Below, piece after piece: positions 43,338 through 54,689 of a stretch of DNA of 64,000 nucleotides. Below the pieces are notes generated by a model. The model was not told where the DNA came from and did no database searches. It saw only the letters and a list, made by a program, of their open reading frames with translations. Origin of the DNA: Diphasiastrum complanatum (taxonomy: Eukaryota > Streptophyta > Lycopodiopsida > Lycopodiales > Lycopodiaceae); NCBI GenBank assembly GCA_029204225.1, contig CM055107.1:2225218-2289217 (forward strand), read 5' to 3'. Within the stretch, counting starts at the first letter, position 1; each line of letters begins with the position of its first letter. The translations under genes were made by a program, and so were the position numbers.

Positions 43338-44975
43338 ATAAACAACTATTTTAAAATATATAGACAGTTGCATGGTTCTTCCAATGTTTCATTTTCCACA
43401 AATCAAAAAATTAAGTTGTCATTTTATGGAAAAAACCAGTTATTTTTGGATTTCTAATGATAGTATATTAGAACTACGCTATTGTCCCAATTGCTATTTT
43501 TTCAGGGATTAAACCCTATTTTTGTTTTAAACTATACATAACTTTGCAATACATCTCAATTACAAAATCTGAGACTAAGTATAAGCAATAAATACCATCA
43601 TACTCTGATTCACGTATGTACAAGTAGTATCTTACGCATACACAAGTCAATTATATGCATCTGACTAAGAGATGTATAAATTCAGCCTAAATGAAATCAG
43701 ATATCATTTTAATAAAACCTCGTCTTTTTCATACCATGATAAACACCTGCCTTAAAGTATATAGACAGTTGCAGGGTTGTTTTAAAGTTTCTTTTTTCAA
43801 AAATCAGCAAAACGTATTGTCACTTTTTGAAAAAACCATGTTTTGAAGTTCAAAATGATAGTAAATCAAAATTTAGCTATTGTCCCAAATTTTACTAGTT
43901 CAGGGGTTAACCCAAAAATTAGTTTCAAACTATACAAAAAGTATCAGGAAAACTCTATTGAAAACCCTGAGATCAAGTAAAAGAAATAAGCACTGACAAA
44001 ACCTGAAACACGTAAAAGTAGAAGTATCATAAGCAGACAGCAGTAAAAAACAAGCATCAGCGGCGAAACTATCAAAATCAGCATAAAAGAAGTCAGAAAA
44101 CAGAAAACCATAACTACAGTCATACATACAAAGCAAGAAGTAAAAAACATAGTACAACAAAAAAAACCTTTTACCCTCTACAAAAACCCACTAAATAAAC
44201 AGCCGGAAAGGAAGGGAGAGCAACAATAAAAAAATTGCTAAAAAAACTCTCCCAAGAAAGTAGAACAGAACAATGGAAAACCAGTTAAGCAAATAATAAA
44301 GAAAGAAGTAAGAAGAACAAAGAACTGCTAAAGGGAGAACAAACCAATAACTTATTCCACAAAAACAGAAAAATGAAATGCTCAATAAAGGAAAAACCAG
44401 GCCAATAAGAAGTACAAAAGAAAGTAAAAAAGAACTCAGCCGATTTCCCAAGTCCTAAAACAACAGGGGACACCCATATTTAAGTAACCAAATAAAAAGA
44501 AGCTGAAAACTACTATAACAAAATCTGAGACTAAGTAAAAAAAGCACCATCACAAACTGATACATGAAAGCAAAAGAAGTACCTAAAACACAAACAAGTC
44601 AAATAAAAACATATAGACAATAGCACGGAAGTACTAAAGTAACTCAAGCCACGAACCAGAAAAATGAAAAGCCAATTAAAGGAAAAACCACTAACTTATA
44701 GAGAACAACAGAAAGTAAAAGAAGAGAAACAGAAGACAATACCTAGAGAGGTAAGAAACTAGACGAGAAACAGAAGACAGTAACCAGAGAGGTAAGGAAC
44801 TAGAGTACAGAAGGCACTGAATAGAAACAAAAAGTCACCTAGAACCAACCCAAACATCATCCAAAGAGAGCAAATGAAGTGATAAGAGAAGGTTGCTCAC
44901 CTAAGTCGAAATCTGACCATTTTTCGAGGAAGAAATGTATCATGTAAGTAATCTGCCTTAAGAGTATAAAGTAAG
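43338..44975 (-). repeat. 5' region of the RT unit, inverted match to 62,381-64,000
   Basis: The reverse complement matches 62,381 to the window end over about 1.6 kb with moderate divergence. Internally it contains diverged tandem units about 400 bp long: TATAGACAGTTGCA(T/G)GG occurs at about 43,361 and 43,760, AAACTATACA and ACTAAGTA-type words repeat after each, and a third partial unit is near 44,510-44,640. A 41-bp direct duplication lies near 44,725-44,810. No convincing coding frame was seen. Confidence 0.75.
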
Positions 44976-45674
44976 TTTACAACATTTATACTGTCTATCT
45001 GGCCAACCACTGTAAGAGATCATTACAATGTTGGTTCTCCCATAACATAAACAATGTTTATTCCAGTCTAGTGAAGCAATTTATCATTAAAAAGTAAGTA
45101 TCTTGCATATCAATGAACTGCAACAGAGCTGGAAACAAAACAAAAGGAAGCTAAACATACCCTACAGCTAAAAAAAACAAGCAAGAGAGGACAAACCAGA
45201 ACATACCATAACACTAAAAACAAGCACAACAAAGATAAACAAAAAACATCAATACAAAACAACAACCAATCACCTCAGGCCTACAAACCATAACCAACAG
45301 TCCTGTAAAATAGAAAAGACAAAAAACAAAGCTTCTTAAAAATCCTATGCATAATCAGTAAATCAAGTACTACAAAAACATCAAAAGAAAGAAGAGAAAA
45401 CCTTAACAGAAGCTTTTGCCAAAAAAAACCTCCAGACGCGAACTCCACGCAGTCCCACAGCACCAGAAAAGCGAAGAAAGCCAAGAAGAACGTAACCTCC
45501 AAACCAACACGAAGAAATAAGGGAAAGCAAAGGCAGTCATCCCTAAAACCATCCAGAAGAAAATGGCGTGCAGCAAGAACCGCCATTCCACCACGGCAGA
45601 ACCTAGCAAGACAATAGAGGAGTAAAAGCGCCGAACAGAGGAGAAAAACGCGAGGGCCAAAGAATCCAATAAAC
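44976..45674 (-). other. 5'-most internal region of the RT unit
   Basis: Purine-rich on the plus strand and moderately GC-rich at 45,410-45,660. Minus-strand frames of about 100 codons exist but show no known domain, so they are probably leader sequence. The inverted copy at 62 kb lacks this part. Confidence 0.4.

Positions 45675-45703
<29 letters not shown>
45675..45703. repeat. (GA)n microsatellite
   Basis: A GA array of about 29 bp exactly at the inner border of the 5' direct repeat. Confidence 0.9.
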
Positions 45704-45706
<3 letters not shown>

Positions 45707-46153
45707 ACCACCCCGAGAAACATAAAAAACTAACAAACTCGTCAATTGAACCTAAAATCGCGTCATGTATAGTTCAGAACCAAGGTCTTGCTTCGGGAAC
45801 TTGCAGCTTATCAAAGTTTTGTCTTCACCCAGTCACTTAACGTCCTTCAAAAGTACTTGCCTTAAATTAGGTCAGGTAGCATTCACTAGCACTGTCTCAC
45901 ATCCGGAATTTAGCCCACAATAAAGTGTTGTCTTCAGAGAATTACTTATAATTTTGCAAGCCAGACTAAATTTATTAGCAATATGCTCATAAATGATCAG
46001 CATCTCTAACAGCATAGGAATATAAAGTTTCTATATTATGTTCTAGCCATTCTAGTGCTTTCATAGTCGTCCACAACCATCAGCGTCTCCTTTTTCTTGT
46101 AACTGTGACAAGTACAAATCAAAATTAGTATAAGTGTCAAAGTATATAATGTA

Positions 46154-46200
<47 letters not shown>
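45702..46200 (-). repeat. Direct terminal repeat, 5' copy
   Basis: Starts AGAACACCACCCC on the plus strand and ends in (TG)n at 46,156-46,200. It has the same orientation as 38,005-38,492, with scattered substitutions and small indels. Confidence 0.85.
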
Positions 46201-46203
<3 letters not shown>

Positions 46204-46476
46204 GCATTTAATTTCGCATTCATTTAGTATTTAGGGTGATAGATGAATAGATAGTGTATGATGAAAATTGAATGTTAGGTCTGTAATTTGTTAGAGAGAG
46301 TAAAAATTCAATACGTATTGTATGATGATTTGCATTGTTAGAAAGTTAAATTTGTAATTTGTTTGAACAAAACTAAAATAGACTGAAAGATTTTATAGAA
46401 TGAGGGAGAGAGAAGTGATTGTTACAATCTTATAGAAATTATTACATTTGTGGAAATAAAATGTAAATTAGATGAT

Positions 46477-46601
<125 letters not shown>

Positions 46602-46941
46602 TAGGCTATTGTGGAGAAAATGCGTTTTTGAGCTCCTCATTGGTCCAAGTTTGCCCTAAAACATCATTGATAGGCAATTGAAAGGCATTTGGATCGGGAT
46701 TGAAGGGCAAAAATGTTCATTTTGGAAAGAGACCGTGTTTTTAGAAAATTCTAGAAAGAGAACTTTCTAGAGAGAGAGAGAGAAATGTTCATCCTGATGA
46801 AAGGGAGGTGGGAATTTGCTCTATTTCTCAATAGTCCACCATGGTAGATCAGGATGGTTGACTGTTTTTGGGTGGCGATGGGAAGTGAGAGAGCGGAGAT
46901 TTAGAGAGAGATGCGACGTAAGAGAGCGGAGAGATGCATGT

Positions 46942-46990
<49 letters not shown>

Positions 46991-47109
46991 GCGACGCAAC
47001 GGAGACGGAGGGGAGAGAGTTGTGTGAAGGAGAGAGAGATAAATTATAAAAAAATTTAGGTTTTTTTGGATTAGGATTTTTTAGGGCTTGGGAGCCATAA
47101 AATAGTCAC

Positions 47110-47111
<2 letters not shown>

Positions 47112-47204
<93 letters not shown>
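47112..47204. repeat. (GA)n microsatellite
   Basis: A GA array of about 93 bp, followed by a short GTGTGTGTTTGTG stretch. Confidence 0.95.
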
Positions 47205-47207
<3 letters not shown>

Positions 47208-47443
47208 TGTGTGTTTGTGTTTTGTGTTTTGATTTCGGGATTCAGGTACTAGATGAATAGATAGTGTATGATGATAATTGAATGTTAGATTTGTAATTTT
47301 GTGTGAGAGAGAGATGTCGAAAAAATATGGGTGAAAGGAATCCGTGAGGATTCGGATCGATAGGTCGAACAATCAGATCGAAACAATCCTACTACTGCAC
47401 GAGGCAATGGTCAACTGATTTCCTCGGTGTGTGCACTACTATA

Positions 47444-47956
47444 TGTTGGAAAATGGTGGGATAGCAGCAGAAGTCTTCATGGTTTGTGGATCGGTAGTGC
47501 AGTAGTTAACAACAAACAATAATCAAGATGGAAAGTTGAGTAGCAACGCAAAATGGAAGCAATAGTGAGACTGAAATTGCACTCTGAAAAATATCAACAA
47601 TGAGTAAAATAGCTTGAAGTGATAATTTCAGCTTGAGTGTGATAACACTTGGCTACAATAGTGCTTCTTGAAAGAAGAACAATTAGTCATTAACTCAACT
47701 ATTGATCAGTCTGTTATAGCTGATTACAAAATATCTACTTGTAAAATATCTGTTTGCTAAATATCTATTTAGCATTTATTACAACCACCTTAGAGCAATA
47801 ACTGTATGTACAATTGAACTGCCATAAAGACTTCTAATAGTTTGTTTGGGTCGGTTTTTCCTTGATGGAAAGAATCGACAAATCGATTGATGGAGAATTC
47901 GGTTAAGTCGACGAAGTCGGATACGTCGACGAATTCGGTTGATGGAGACGAATTCT
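47444..47956 (-). repeat. Copia LTR fragment (3' part), inverted
   Basis: The reverse complement matches the last 540 or so bases of the copia LTR at 48,413-49,195, ending ...CCAACA in element sense. It forms the left arm of a large inverted repeat with that LTR. The matching breaks off near 47,956. Confidence 0.75.
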
Positions 47957-48412
47957 TGTACATACATTTACACAACTATAAATTGTATATAGTTGATCAT
48001 TGTAATCAATTAATTGTGCCAATGCTAGACAAGATAGGTTGATTCGATATATGCTCGAGCACTCATAGATGCCAAGACGACAACTTATCAGAGACAGACA
48101 TAGTAGATGCTTTCAAGTATTGATTCTTTCTTTAAAATTGATTGTCATAAGCTCATAGTTGTTACAAATCAAAGTTAGCTTTGTGAGCACGTGGTTTTGT
48201 TCGCTATTGTCTTGTGCTCACCAGCATCATCTGACTTGTCTTTATAACATTCAATCTGAATGAATTATTGTCTGGCTTTGCATTCAGATTTTGTCAGCGT
48301 TGCATGCTTTCTGCTCTTTGTCTGACTCTCTAATTGATTTATCTGACTGTTTGCTCTTCCGCTTCCGCATAAACGCAACTAAGCTCTATTTTGTGTTCGC
48401 CTACTATTACAG
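47957..48412. other. Spacer between inverted copia LTRs
   Basis: No gene or repeat end recognised. It is unrelated to the LTR arms on either side as far as can be seen by eye. Confidence 0.4.
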
Positions 48413-49195
48413 TGTTGGATTTTAATACTCAGGACCAAATCCATGGAGTAATGAGCATCCTGAAAGATTCAGCCAAAGTCGACTCCATCGACTTCGAAGT
48501 CATCGACTTCAACTTCTCAAATGTATATACTCAACTTTTTTCATCAAGGTACCCGACATCGAAGTATTTGAAGTACCCAACTTACTTCATTCCATCAACT
48601 TTGACTTCTCATATATATTACCATCAACCAAATTCGAAGACATTACAACACTAACTGCATCAACCAAATTCGTCTCCATCAACCGAATTCGTCGACATAT
48701 CCGACTTTGTCGACTTAACAGAATTTGCCATCAATCGACCTTTGTCGATTCTTTCCATCAGGGAAAAATCGATCCAAATAAACTATCAGAAGTCTCTATG
48801 GCAGTTCACCTACTATTGTACATACAGTTATTGCTCTAAAGCGGTTGTAATAAATGCTAAATAGATATTTAGCAAATAGATATTTTACAAGTAGATATTT
48901 TGTAATCAGCTATAACAGACTGATCAATAGTTGAGCTAATGACTAATCGTTCTTCTTTCAAAAAGCACTACTGTAGCCAAGCATTATGACGCTCAAGCTG
49001 AAGTTATCACTTCAAGCTATTGTACTCATTGTCGATATTAACCAGAGTGCAATTTCAATCTCACCATTGCTTCAATTTTGCATTGCTACTCAACTTTCCA
49101 TCTTGATTATCATTTGTTGTTAACTGTTGCGCTACCGATCCACAAACCACCCACCTGCTATCAGACTTCCGCTGTTATCCTACCAATTTCCAACA
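48413..49195 (+). repeat. 5' LTR of copia element B
   Basis: 783 bp, starting TGTTGGATTTTAATAC and ending TTTCCAACA. It carries many CGA-rich words (GTCGACTC, CATCGACTTC, CCGAATTCGTCGAC) similar in style to the minisatellite of the LTR at 11,377-12,359. Confidence 0.85.
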
Positions 49196-49209
49196 TGGTA
49201 TAAAAGCGG
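49196..49209 (+). promoter_or_regulatory. Copia B primer-binding site (degenerate)
   Basis: TGGTATAAAAGCGG follows the LTR at once. It departs from TGGTATCAGAGC by two bases, so it is probably a decayed tRNA-Met site. Confidence 0.65.
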
Positions 49210-49335
49210 GTGGCTCAGTAATTTGCATTTCTATTGTAGGTTATTAGTCTTGTTTCTATCAAGACATCATTTCAACAAGTGCACAACTAGCATTATTTAG
49301 ACATCATTGTTTCTACCAACGATCTCTACACCAGA

Positions 49336-50377
49336 ATGGATCCATCTTCCCGTTCATCTCTGATTGACAAGCTCAACGGAGAAAACTACCATATCTGGAA
49401 GTTTAAAATGAGAGTAGTTCTACTTGCAAAAGAACTATGGGACATCGTTGATGGCACTGAGGTCAAACCAGAGGCTGATCCAGCCAACATCACCAAATGG
49501 AGATAGAGAGATGGTAAGGCATTTGCCTTGATCACTCTCAGTATCAAAGACTCTCAGATCAGCCACATACGTGCTACTCAAATCGCTAAAAATGCATGGG
49601 ACATCCTAGCATCACTCTACAACATCAGAGATGTCACTTTCAAACTACATCAAAGAAAGAAATTCTTCACTCTTAGAATGTCTGAAGCAGAGAGAGTTTT
49701 GAGCCATCTCAACACTTTCAAGAACCTTATGGAGCAGATGACTGCAACATGATCGAACATTGAAGATTCGGATGCAGTAACGACTCTATTATCGAGTCTA
49801 CCTAATGTCTATGAACTTGGGTCATGGCTATTTCAACCTAACAACATCTCACTCTATCAAGAGTCATCTCGATGCTACTACAAGAGGAGATCAGAAGGAA
49901 TGCAACCTCATCAAGCTCAAGATCAGATTCCATTGCTCTATACGCAAACAAAAATCAGAAAAATCAGAAGTTTAGATCCTAGAGGTCTACACAATCAGAC
50001 TATGCCGACAACAAGAGCAACATGCAGTGACCTACATCAAACACACCATCAACTTTAGAGTCTTCATCATTCCAGCCAAGACAAAATCTATTTTGTAAGT
50101 ACTGTAAGAGGACTGGTCACCTTATCAAGGATTGCAGAACGTTGCAATACAACAACGAAAAGAAGCAACAGTTCCAACAACAAGCAAATGTTGCTTCTAC
50201 CGGTCACTCAATTCAGCAACAAGAGAAAAATGAAGCTGTCTTCTTGACCAAAGTCGAAGAACAACAGGATATCGATTCCTGGTGTGGACTCAGGTGCATC
50301 ACAACACATGACTCACCATCGACACTGGTTCCATGACTACAAGTCATACACCCATTCTACACTTGGAGACAATTCGA
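49336..50377 (+). pseudogene. Copia B Gag and start of protease
   Basis: From ATG at 49,336 the frame reads as copia Gag: SLIDKLNGENYHIWKFKM, LWDIVDGTE, KNAWDILASLYN. Stops at about 49,504 (TAG) and 49,750 (TGA) and later frameshifts break it. The zinc knuckle CKYCKRTGHLIKDC is at about 50,096-50,137. In a shifted frame near 50,283 the protease opening GVDSGASQHMTHHRHW appears. Homology stops about 30 codons later, where gypsy B begins. The 3' half of this copia is missing. Confidence 0.85.
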
Positions 50378-51286
50378 CTCATATATGGAGGAAATCCAGC
50401 AGCTAGAACAGATATTAATGAAGATCTTGCAACAATTGATTGTACAGCAGGATATATGTGTCAACAAGATAATCAGTCAGATTTGAGCGAGATTTCATTA
50501 TTGGATCGAACTTTGGATACACCGATCACTTTTCCATTAAATGTGCTGAATCTAGCCTGGATATCAACGGAATCTATACCAGATCCGATTGAAGATGAAC
50601 TCATTCTTGTGAGTCATGCCTTAACTTATGATGACCATGCAGAACTTACTGATGAGCAGATTCTAAATCATATGGATCCGACCAGATTTGGAGTGCGTAA
50701 TGTTCCTGATGAACCAACAATAAAACCGCCCAATGCAGTTATATTGAAGGAAGACAGGATCACATGGTCAATGACGAAGAAACAAGCCAAGCAACATTAT
50801 AATACGGTCATGTAATGGGAAAATCCTCCTCAAAAGGTTGAATCAAAAAATGTGCCACCCTTATTAAATAAAGGCAAAGGAAAAGTTAAGGATGATTCTA
50901 CAAGTTAGAGTTCTAACAACACATCATCGTCTTAGAAGTCATCATGATCAATTCCTGCTAAGAAGGCTAAGCAAAGATCCAAGACAAGTCCTTTCGACAA
51001 AGAACAAGCAAATGTAGTCCAACATGATATGCCCGAACATTTTACACGTTATACACTGGATGATGTGGTTATCATGTTACCTAAAGCACATCGTGAACCT
51101 GAAGAACAGGTGTCAGCATCAAAAGAGGTTTATGATGGCCCAGCTAGGACACAACCATTGAATCTTGCTGAACCAGGAGAACCAGAGAAGATTGTAAAAA
51201 TTGGATCACAACTTAATTCTGAACAGTTTCAAGCACTCCAAACGTTACTTATTAACTATCCAGATTGCTTTGCATGGAGTTATTAA
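50378..51286 (+). pseudogene. Gypsy B protease-to-RT linker, joined to copia
   Basis: Gypsy similarity starts at TATGGAGGAAAT (about 50,379), the same gypsy base at which gypsy A resumes at 34,344. About 25 bp later the sequence jumps to the position equivalent to 35,780 in gypsy A, deleting the zinc knuckles and protease (about 1.4 kb). The frame 50,333-50,815 then runs through TAGYMCQQDNQSDLSEIS and LTDEQILNHMDPTRFG; 51,029-51,286 is PEHFTRYTLDDVVIMLP to YPDCFAWSY, the segment before the reverse transcriptase. It keeps 315 bp lost from gypsy A. Confidence 0.8.
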
Positions 51287-51334
51287 GATCTGAAGGGTAT
51301 TCCAACGTCAGTTATTGAACATACCATACTTTTA

Positions 51335-52200
51335 GTGCTTGATGTAGTTCCAAAGGTTACAAAGTTCTATCGCTGTAATCCTAATGTTGTGAATCTGATA
51401 AAGAAAGAGCTTCAGAGACTGCTTGACGTCGATTTCATTTATGAGATCAAGCATACCGAATGGGTTTCATCGATTGTCATTGTTCCTAAGAAGAATGGAA
51501 AATCGATGATTTTTGTGAATCTCAAGGCTTTGAACAAAGTGACGCGGAAGGATCACTTTTTGTTACCTTTTACTAAAAGCATTTTGGATCGCCTTGCTGG
51601 AGCGGAAGCTTATAGTTTCCTGGATGGATTTAGTGGTTACAACCAGGTTAAGATTGCACTTGCAGATCGCCACAAAACCACTTTTGCAACAGAATGGGGC
51701 ACCTATGCTTACAAAGTAATGTCGTTTGGACTCTGTAATGCACCAAGTTCATTCCAAAGAGTAATGCAATTTGCTTTTAAAAATTATCTACAGAAATTTT
51801 TTGAAATTTATTTGGATGACCTGGGAGTCCATATAGTACAGATACAGACCACCTAGATCGATTGGAGAAAGTATTCGAAAGATGTCGCAAGTATCAAACT
51901 TCCCTGAATTCAGAAAAATGTCAGATAGGGATTTCACATGGAGTTGTGCTTGGGCATGTGATATCGAGACATGGCATTGCCACAAATTATTCTAAAATGA
52001 AGGTTATTGTGGAATTGCCACCGCCAACAACAATTCGTGGAGTTTATGTGTTTATGGGTCATGTAAACTACTATTCAATTTTTATTATCTTCTTTGCGGA
52101 TTTAGCACGACCTATATACAAACTGACTATTGTTCCTATTTGGACAGTAGAGGCGTTAGAAGCCTTTGAAAAATTAAAAAAAAAAACATTAGCTTCAGCA
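51335..52200 (+). pseudogene. Gypsy B reverse transcriptase
   Basis: The frame 51,335-51,856 is intact for 173 codons: YRCNPNVVNLIKKELQRLL, WVSSIVIVPKKNGK, YSFLDGFSGYNQVKIAL (first catalytic aspartate), MSFGLCNAPSSFQRVM, FEIYLDDLGVH (catalytic YLDD). After a stop it resumes at 51,862 with FERCRKYQTSLNSEKCQ and PPPTTIRGVYVFMG. This is the best preserved polymerase in the window, but the adjoining breaks make it inactive. Confidence 0.9.
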
Positions 52201-52788
52201 CCGATACTGCATTCTCCAAATTGGACGGTTGAATTTCATGTTTACACAAATGCCTCAAAATATGCCATTGGATCAGTTTTGACGCAGCCAAGTGACTATA
52301 AGAAGGACTATCCTATACGATTTGCAAGCAGACAGCTTACAGATCCAGCGAATAACTATTCAACAACAGAACGTGAAGCGTTAGCCATGATTTTTTCTGT
52401 TCAAAAATTTCGTCATTACCTCATGGAAACGCACTTTGCATTTTATACGGATCACCAACCGTTACTTTACTTGGTAAACAAGACATGTAACACTGGACAT
52501 ATTGCAAGATGGTTACTGTTATTGACTGAATTTGACTTTTGAATTGTGGTTCGAAAGGGGAAGCAACATTATCTAGCCGATCGCGTTTCACGAATTGAAT
52601 TCGCACCAGTTAATACTGAAGTGGATGATGAATTACCAGATGCTGCATTGTTCTATGTAGAAGCAGTACCTGAGTGGGCAGCGGATATTGTTGAGTACCT
52701 GATGCTAGGGCAACCGAATGACTCTTTGACAAAAGTACAGAAGAGACAATTGATTCATAAGGCTCAACCTTATCAATTGATTGCATGA
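52201..52788 (+). pseudogene. Gypsy B RNase H
   Basis: Contains FHVYTNASKYAIGSVLTQ, where the first catalytic aspartate (TDAS in gypsy A) has become asparagine, then STTEREALAMIFSVQKFRHY with the catalytic glutamate, and FYTDHQPLLYL with the next aspartate. After a TGA at 52,540 the chromodomain-less linker continues (KQHYLADRVSRIE, VEYLMLGQPNDSL). Decayed. Confidence 0.85.
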
Positions 52789-53938
52789 CAATTATATTGT
52801 CGTGGATGAGACAATATTCTACGTAGATGTGTTTTACCGCATGAAATACTAGATTTAATCATGTTTTCACATGATGGCATGGGCGGAGGACACTTCTCTA
52901 CCGATATTACGGTTCACAAACTTTTGCAATCAAGTTGTTGGTGGCCTACGCTTCATAAGGACACAGAAAATTATATTCAGACATGTGATGTTTGCCAGCG
53001 AGCACGACGACCTACTAGACAGAACTATGAACTCTTGTATTCGATTTTATCGCAAGCGCCATTTGAAAAATGGGGACTGGATTATGGTGGTCCTATTCAT
53101 CCTGCTGAGCAAGGATCTCAAGCCCGATACATTATCGTAGCAACTAATTATATGACCAAGTGGGTTGAAGCCAAAGTTGTCAAAGTTGCTGATGCAAAAT
53201 CTACAGCCAAGTTTCTCTATGAAAATATTATTATCAGGTTTGGATGTCGGATCGAGATTGTCAGTGATCGGGGTACACACTTTGTTAATCAAACAATAAA
53301 GTATTTACTAGAAGATTTTTTTGTTATACACAGATTTATTACTCCTTACTATCCCGAGGGAATGGCCAAGCTGAATCTTCCAATAAAATTCTCCACACTA
53401 TTATGAAAAAAACAGTTGAAGCGAGTTGGTCTGATTGGGAACATAAACTGTATGCAGCATTATGGGCATTCTGAACCACTTACAAAAGTAGTACAAATCA
53501 AACACCCTTTCAACTGGTTTATGGTCAAGATGTTGTCATGCCGATTGAATTTTTAATCCCATCTTTATGCATAGCAACAACAGAACGGTTAAATGATGAT
53601 AAGTCTTTACAACTCCGTCATGAAGCATTGCACAAATTATGTGAAACAAGATTGATAGTAGTTCATGCATTAGCAGTAGAGAAAGCCCGCCGCAAGGCAT
53701 GGCACGATTGTCGATTGCACAAAAAGGATATGAAAGCAGGAGATCTTGCATTGATGTACAAAACCAAGCTGATTAAGAGAAAATTGAAGTTTACGGGTGA
53801 AGGCCTGTATAAAGTGAAGGAAATCCTGAACTATGGCATAGTAATTCTTGAGCACTTGGACGGAAAATAATTTGATACTCCTGTGAATGGCAGCCGATTA
53901 CGCAAGTTTTGGCAGCCTGCTCCACCAGTTCAGCAAGC
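52789..53938 (+). pseudogene. Gypsy B integrase
   Basis: The zinc domain has HDGMGGGHFSTDIT and TCDVCQRARRPTRQN (HHCC). The catalytic core shows KWGLDYGGPI (aspartate), IVSDRGTHFVN (aspartate) and PYYPEG, after which a one-base deletion moves the glutamate of NGQAE into the next frame (about 53,360). The C-terminal part runs 53,538-53,870 (NQTPFQLVYGQDVVMP, MKAGDLALMYKTKL) and ends near SRLRKFWQP at 53,938. Gypsy A lost all of this beyond the zinc domain. Confidence 0.88.
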
Positions 53939-54501
53939 ATGATCTAAATGATTTTTATTTTTTTATTGTTTTTCAATTTTTTGTTTTCAATATTTAATTG
54001 TTAAGTTTTGTTTGGAAAAGACTGAAAAAAAAAATGTACAAAGACTGATGAGCAAAAGTCAAAAAAGTCATCAGAATAGAAAAAGAGAAAGGAAAGTATT
54101 TTCAAAAGATAATTTTTGATGGAAAATGACTTATACAATCACTATTTCGGTCATAAATTGTCTATACAGTATTGGAAACCTTCGCTGAGCTTTCAGATTG
54201 TACATCCACTTTAGATATATCTATACAGAGTTGGCCGAAGGTTCTTTTCCAGAAAAAGTCTCTTTTTTGAGTTAGGCAAAAGATCAGCGATATGCCATTT
54301 TGCCCGACTCGATTTTATGGAGAAGGTGCAGTATCATTTAATAAAGATTCATCGCGAAGCAAATAAAAGCCCACAGTAACGGCATCTCACAAGTGTCTTG
54401 GAAACGCCACCAATTTTGGTGGGAGATACTACTGGAGGGTTTGCGGATCCCAAGACAACCCTAACCCTAGTTAATTAGTGAGAGGGATTTGGCCCCCTGC
54501 G
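53939..54501 (+). other. 3' untranslated region of gypsy B
   Basis: Non-coding, with CCTTCGCTGAG and GGCCGAAGGTTC words like those in the gypsy A leader. It ends at the LTR. The usual purine tract may be the GTGAGAGGGATTTGG run at about 54,478, which is not directly adjacent. Confidence 0.55.
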
Positions 54502-54689
54502 TGTGTAAGTCCAACCCGATGATCACATAGTTATTTGATTAGAAAGTCAATAAAAGGACTTTAGGCCTTTTTGCAGGACTTTCAATGTCGCAGAGCCTAA
54601 ATGTCAAGTTAGTCAATAAAGTTGGGTTTCCCTCCAATTTGGATGGTTTCCACTCTTTTTTAAATTTGAATAATTAGGGAGGCAGAAAT
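54502..54689 (+). repeat. Truncated 3' LTR of gypsy B
   Basis: Starts TGTGTAAGTCCAACCCGATG and matches 26,246 onward for about 190 bp, with a roughly 35-bp insertion near 54,625. It stops at about 54,689, where a copia integrase begins, so about two thirds of the LTR is missing. Confidence 0.75.

Larger units (their letters stand above)
38005..46200 (-). mobile_element. RT-bearing unit bounded by direct repeats (possible Penelope-like element)
   Basis: A minus-strand unit of about 8.2 kb. It has same-orientation repeats of about 490 bp at both ends (38,005-38,492 and 45,702-46,200), each ending in a TG/CA microsatellite, and a decayed reverse-transcriptase gene near its 3' end (38,530-41,540). 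No LTR retrotransposon primer site, integrase or protease was seen. Pseudo-LTRs and microsatellite association are known features of Penelope-like elements, and that is my tentative class; the polymerase motifs do not settle it. A hAT-like element is inserted at 42,401-43,088. The left end interrupts gypsy A. An inverted copy of part of its 5' region lies at 62,381-64,000. Confidence 0.45.

Noticed and set aside
43930-45723. Hydrophobic minus-strand frames of 60-106 codons (44.0-45.7 kb) as membrane proteins
   Set aside because: They arise from T-rich sequence on that strand and are not kept open in the inverted copy at 62-64 kb.
38005-46200. The flanking direct repeats as ordinary LTRs of a copia or gypsy element
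   Set aside because: There is no TG...CA structure, no primer-binding site or purine tract, and the RT motifs do not match either superfamily.
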